Shown one piece after another: positions 63,529 to 64,000 of a stretch of DNA of 64,000 nucleotides. This stretch comes from Nocardia cyriacigeorgica (lineage in GTDB: Bacteria; Actinomycetota; Actinomycetes; Mycobacteriales; Mycobacteriaceae): contig NZ_VBUT01000002.1 in assembly GCF_005863245.1 (NCBI RefSeq), positions 310,001-374,000 of the forward strand, in the 5' to 3' direction. The translations under genes were made by a program, and so were the position numbers. The notes beneath the pieces were generated by a model. The model searched no databases and was not told the DNA's origin. It saw only the letters and a program-made list of their open reading frames with translations. Every line of letters begins with the position of its first letter. Position 1 is the stretch's first letter.

Positions 63529-64000
63529 GCCCGGTGCTCCGCCGCCGGAAGCCGCGGATCCTGTTCGCCCGCTTCGATCGCCACCCGCAGCCGGTTCTGC
63601 GCGGGCGCCACCGGGCAGGTCGCGTAGTCGGTGAACGCGCAGGGCAGGTTGGTCGCGCGGTTGAAGTCGAGCAGCACGGTGCCGTCGTCGTCCACCGCGC
63701 CGGCATCCAGCAGGCGGGCCGCCGGATAGGTGGTGATGCCGCTGGTGGCGTCGGTGAACAGCACCCGCAGCGCCTCCGGGGTGCCGAAGGCGACGACCCG
63801 TTCGGTCACCGAGCCGACGGTGAATTCGATGACGCCGGCGGCATGGTGATGGTGTTCGAGCCCCGCCACCACCGCGCCCGTGATGACGGTCGTCGCCTCG
63901 CCGAACGCTTCGAACCGCCCCCGCAGCACCCACCGTTCGTCCGGCGCGTAGGCAGGCACCCCGGTGAAGGCGGCCAAGGTCGGGGCGGCCGGATCGTGCA
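63525..64000 (-). CDS. DUF1684 family protein, N-terminus outside window
   Basis: Partial gene that enters from the right edge; the frame is open to base 64000. The C-terminal part is the DUF1684 core: YPAARLLDA, VLLDFNRATNLPCAFTDYATCPVAPAQNRLRVAIEAGEQDP. Function unknown in the family; the conserved FNRA-CAF-Y-TCP pattern hints at an enzyme. The stop overlaps the LLM monooxygenase start (ATGA), suggesting an operon. Confidence 0.85.
   Translation of the reverse strand, partial: HDPAAPTLAAFTGVPAYAPDERWVLRGRFEAFGEATTVITGAVVAGLEHHHHAAGVIEFTVGSVTERVVAFGTPEALRVLFTDATSGITTYPAARLLDAGAVDDDGTVLLDFNRATNLPCAFTDYATCPVAPAQNRLRVAIEAGEQDPRLPAAEHRA

Overview
The window is very GC-rich actinobacterial chromosome, most likely from a Nocardia or a close mycolic-acid-bearing relative. 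Evidence: most of it follows the order of the Mycobacterium tuberculosis Rv2218-to-Rv2172c region (recalled gene order), the envelope genes are of mycobacterial type (pimB', mptA, RipA-like NlpC/P60, pknL, the qcrCAB/cta respiratory branch), and many genes start directly after a TANNNT -10 box, as is common in mycobacteria.

Layout. 1-3000 is accessory: the end of a STAND (NB-ARC-like) ATPase gene and a GT-B-like glycosyl/glycerophosphotransferase gene interrupted by 14 perfect copies of a 7-bp repeat that puts its two halves out of frame. This is the best candidate for something new, a probable slippage-driven on/off switch. 3000-10400 holds a small membrane protein, a secreted beta-propeller, lipA-lipB, a GNAT, an SDR epimerase and the E2 subunit DlaT/SucB: lipoate synthesis next to a lipoylated enzyme. 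10500-24400 holds pepA, a TetR regulator fused to a zinc ribbon, gcvT, ilvE, a metallo-hydrolase, cobS-cobT-cobU, a GlxA-type regulator, a DUF3043 protein, an ErpA-type Fe-S carrier and adenosine kinase. 24600-28650 holds asnB and then ctaC-ctaF. 28780-41800 runs almost entirely leftward: an FAD oxidoreductase, phoD, spo0M, a tightly coupled operon (SRPBCC, SRPBCC, ArsA-like ATPase, unknown, ROK kinase, plsC), pimB', a metallopeptidase and two NlpC/P60 hydrolases. 42399-50674 holds an exonuclease/GIY-YIG protein, an Lrp-type RAM domain, trpD and ctaE-qcrC-qcrA-qcrB. 50777-64000 holds an RNase, aroG, the Rv2175c-type regulator next to pknL, a cold-shock protein, the isoprenoid cluster idsA-crtI-mptA-crtB, an MTHFR-like enzyme, a frameshifted flavin monooxygenase and a partial DUF1684 gene.

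Functional themes: the cytochrome bcc-aa3 supercomplex is split over two loci (ctaC-ctaF and ctaE-qcrCAB); lipoate and glycine/2-oxoglutarate metabolism (lipA, lipB, dlaT, gcvT); cobalamin lower-ligand assembly; and envelope building (PIM and lipomannan mannosyltransferases, NlpC/P60 enzymes, PlsC, PknL). Strong hairpin terminators lie between most convergent pairs. No rRNA, tRNA, insertion sequence or CRISPR array was seen.
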